64,000 nt of DNA, taken from contig JADKFX010000001.1 in assembly GCA_016717265.1 (NCBI GenBank), forward strand, positions 2,554,501 to 2,618,500, given 5' to 3'. Source of the DNA: Saprospiraceae bacterium (GTDB lineage: Bacteria; Bacteroidota; Bacteroidia; Chitinophagales; Saprospiraceae). The notes under the pieces were generated by a model, which searched no databases, was not told the DNA's origin, and was given only the letters and a program-made list of their open reading frames with translations. The translations under genes and the position numbers were made by a program. This document shows positions 62,801-64,000 of this stretch, one piece after another (position 1 is the first letter of the stretch; each line of letters opens with the position of its first letter).

Positions 62801-63471
62801 CCTAAGTAGGGAGCACACAAAGTATATACTAAAGAATCTCCATCCGAGTCGATAGCGCCATGATCAAACGTAAATGGTTTATTGGCACAAGCATAAATTG
62901 GAGGAAAGGACCCAAAGAGCGGGTTTGAATTTCCTTCAATTAAATTTTTGGCAGTAATCTGAGCGGTATATGTAGCTCCGGTTTCTAATGGATCTACTAT
63001 ATTCGCTAAGGTAGTATTTCTACAACACCTTTGATAGACTAGAATATAGCCCCGTTCATCAAATGGTAATTGCACCGTATCTCTATAAATAGTTTGGTGA
63101 ACACAAACTTCTTTAAATTTATCAACACAAAAGTTATCAATTGTTTCTGTAAGTGTATCATCAACGGTTTGTTTAATTGGAATTACACCATCAAATCCAA
63201 TTCTAAATGCTTTTTGGTTATCTCCATAAAATACACCTAATAATGCTGGGTTGTCAAAAGGCACCGTATCTGCTCCATTTATACAATCACGTCGGAATAT
63301 AATGGATATTTCAAATTGATTTTTGCCAAGATTCCGATAACTGAGCTGCCCTCCTACAATATGTGTTGCATGAATATAATTTGTATGAATAAAGAATAGA
63401 AAAAAGCTTAGTATAGACAATATTCTAATAATGCCCTTTTTTAAAATGAAAATAAATGTATCTGCTTTCAT
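59857..63471 (-). CDS. Giant PKD-repeat, gliding-motility C-terminal domain protein
   Basis: 1204 residues. Signal peptide (about 10-35). Multiple PKD/Ig-like repeats (YQWFFDWQNDK, YKWSPSEGLSDSTI, YTVTATDQNG) and a C-terminal gliding-type domain (IPNAFSPNQDTKNDILFV, LIIYSRWGERVF, WDGRFNGKILTPDVFGYGLKY). Surface-exposed adhesin type exported by T9SS. Followed by an OmpA-like gene on the same strand. Confidence 0.85.
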   Translation of the reverse strand: MKADTFIFILKKGIIRILSILSFFLFFIHTNYIHATHIVGGQLSYRNLGKNQFEISIIFRRDCINGADTVPFDNPALLGVFYGDNQKAFRIGFDGVIPIKQTVDDTLTETIDNFCVDKFKEVCVHQTIYRDTVQLPFDERGYILVYQRCCRNTTLANIVDPLETGATYTAQITAKNLIEGNSNPLFGSFPPIYACANKPFTFDHGAIDSDGDSLVYTLCAPYLGKTRLDPAGRPSFPPYDTVTWKSPFNINNLFGSPLTINPNTGLIEGTPPILGQFLVGVCVYEYRKGQLIGYARRDFELNIVPCGIKPVAAFDKTSALCDGLQQSFKNNSIDGINYQWFFDWQNDKSLQSTATNPVFKYSKAGIYEVILIAKNGECDDTARLNITVIDPQLKAAFDFQVDCINKLRIQISNTSTANSTIINYNWTLIGTSDSLRSNLKDPVFNLNGDGKITINLIITDENGCTSSITKELFAKIIDIDLIANETKICNGDSTKLVRNPNVNFNYQWSPTSSLDLRNPSDPIARPNITTTYTVTITDGLCSLIKQIKVIVLDKVKVEISGDTIICNGSVELNAKSDSTTIFVWSKNSNFNPILFSGNKLLTTISGSTRFYVQAGSSEQCKDTSSILVTDRSVKLSYTKEKQTCTGDTFELDLKNLNSSDILSVKWDSNAIILSALDVLNPIISITNPGRYVLHFTTKNQYGCVFNDSIIIIAVFAEIPEFTFENICGSLEVKVSTNAIGNIHWDFGDGKGSGILKTMTYKYEKAGRYTITLETDSICLRSTSKEIVIVELKATLQDSVIACLGQSVALNPGGNTSYKYKWSPSEGLSDSTIANPTATVSVSSKFFVIISDPNFSDACSIKDSICVVVPPKIILSSSPDSILCEPVLLTLKSNANLTNIKIQWCDENNKSIGDGPQIQVTPEKTTFYIIKAIDSYDCETRDTIHVTIFELKAEISGNHIICKGNQTQLKATARPDSMYTYEWSPKQNIIGSNTDSIVLVNPTETTTFNVIITNGKGCRWERSFTVEVNDLQKDFIVSADPTKIVPGQKSQLIATFDPTWKYIWKPNDGSLSDSSIFNPVANPNKTTTYTVTATDQNGCTATGIVTIVVTSCEEAVFIPNAFSPNQDTKNDILFVRARASAITKIELIIYSRWGERVFSTNDINIGWDGRFNGKILTPDVFGYGLKYKCIDNQEYIKKGNISLLK

Positions 63472-63482
63472 AAGGATGTTAT

Positions 63483-64000
63483 TTACTTTATCTCAACAAT
63501 TTCAACTCTTCGTTCTTTGGAAGCTTCAACAGTAAAGATGGATCGTAAATCTTGTTTATTATCACTAATCCCATTTGGTGCAGTATTCTCACCAAAAGGT
63601 TTTTCACTTAATTTTAGTTGACCAGAATTAATATATTTTATTAAAGTACCACTGCGATATTTATAAAATTCATTAAAAATAGAGTGGATTCTTCTATGCG
63701 ATAAATTTAGATTATACTCACGTTTTGCGAGCGGTGATGCATACCCTTTTACAAATATTTCATATTTTTTTCCTTTTCGTAAATCTTTTTCAAGAATTAA
63801 TAAAAATTCATTAAACCGATCGTATCCATTTTTAATTCCTTTTTCAAAGAATTCTAACATATCATTTGGGGAGCTGGCGTTTATAAAAGGTTGAATTTTT
63901 ATATAATTAGTTTGATATTCTTCTTTTTTAGAATAATACTGAAAATACGTTTGAGAATAACTTAATTTCGTTATTTCTGCCAATGTTGAAGGATCCGGTC
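63483..64000 (-). CDS. OmpA-like outer-membrane protein, 5' partial
   Basis: Open frame to the window edge without a start. The C-terminal part matches OmpA-like peptidoglycan binding (KYEIFVKGYASPLAKREYNLNLSHRRIHSIFNEF, Asn/Arg pair in NLxLSxxRxxSI) and ends in RRVEIVEIK. Together with the 59857 gene it fits a T9SS/gliding-type envelope locus. Confidence 0.75.
   Translation of the reverse strand, partial: PDPSTLAEITKLSYSQTYFQYYSKKEEYQTNYIKIQPFINASSPNDMLEFFEKGIKNGYDRFNEFLLILEKDLRKGKKYEIFVKGYASPLAKREYNLNLSHRRIHSIFNEFYKYRSGTLIKYINSGQLKLSEKPFGENTAPNGISDNKQDLRSIFTVEASKERRVEIVEIK

Noticed and set aside
1..64000. tRNA or rRNA gene as insertion target
   Set aside because: No cloverleaf or rRNA sequence was recognised by eye; a tRNAscan run would be decisive.

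Overview
The window looks like the chromosome of an uncultured Bacteroidota bacterium, probably of the Saprospiraceae/Saprospiria type. The signs are low GC, promoters with the Bacteroidota -7 element TAnnTTTG (before gyrA, ychF and others), a T9SS-type C-terminal sorting domain, a gliding-motility-type C-terminal domain, a PorT-like barrel and a menaquinone methyltransferase. This placement is inferred from protein style only; no rRNA or tRNA gene was seen.

Layout. (1) 1-4113 is host backbone: acyltransferase (5' partial), DEDDh exonuclease, mnmH and selD, the last two forming a tRNA selenouridine pair. (2) At 4141-4168, just after selD, lies a 28-bp dif-like site; a partner half-site with the same centre and XerC-like arm lies at about 33437-33464. 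I interpret the roughly 29.3 kb between them (element A) as a mobile element integrated by the host XerCD recombinases, since I see no integrase in it. (3) Element A carries, on the minus strand, a long unit at 6232-19964. It encodes two holin-like proteins, a GH19-type endolysin, many single-pass membrane proteins, two thioredoxin-fold tail-anchored proteins, very basic mini-proteins, beta-rich capsid-like proteins, secreted fibre-like proteins, and a transglutaminase-like peptidase paired with a LEA2-like protein. There is no terminase, portal, HK97 capsid, tail tube or packaging ATPase. This gene set fits a tailless, possibly membrane-containing virus or virus-derived element better than a tailed prophage. 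(4) Element A then has a replication and regulation part: a block of GTTTTTGGG repeats at 22612-22987, a DEDDy exonuclease-like protein, an operon with stop/start overlaps, RadC, antirepressor-like proteins, a DUF3854/SF3 primase-helicase and a divergent HTH pair, plus cargo (beta/gamma-crystallin lipoprotein with porin; HicB-like/PLD-like/membrane trio).

(5) 33.5-37.8 kb holds a RelE-type toxin operon and a cholesterol-dependent-cytolysin-like secreted protein. (6) 37.9-44.6 kb is a second, decayed and circularly permuted copy of the element (element B): repeat block, exonuclease paralogue, RadC pseudogene, frameshifted and truncated paralogues, and a headless holin remnant at the right junction. 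It is interrupted by cargo genes that may be integron-like cassettes. (7) 44.6-64 kb returns to host backbone: secreted T9SS and gliding-type proteins, a PA0069-type radical SAM protein, stress-type helical proteins, MazG-like, TPR, gyrA, menG, PorT-like, acpH-like, ychF, a methyltransferase, a PKD-repeat giant and an OmpA-like protein cut by the window end.

Most notable: an apparently integrase-free, dif-targeting, tailless-virus-like element with a decayed relative next to it, and a pore-forming toxin in the same accessory block.
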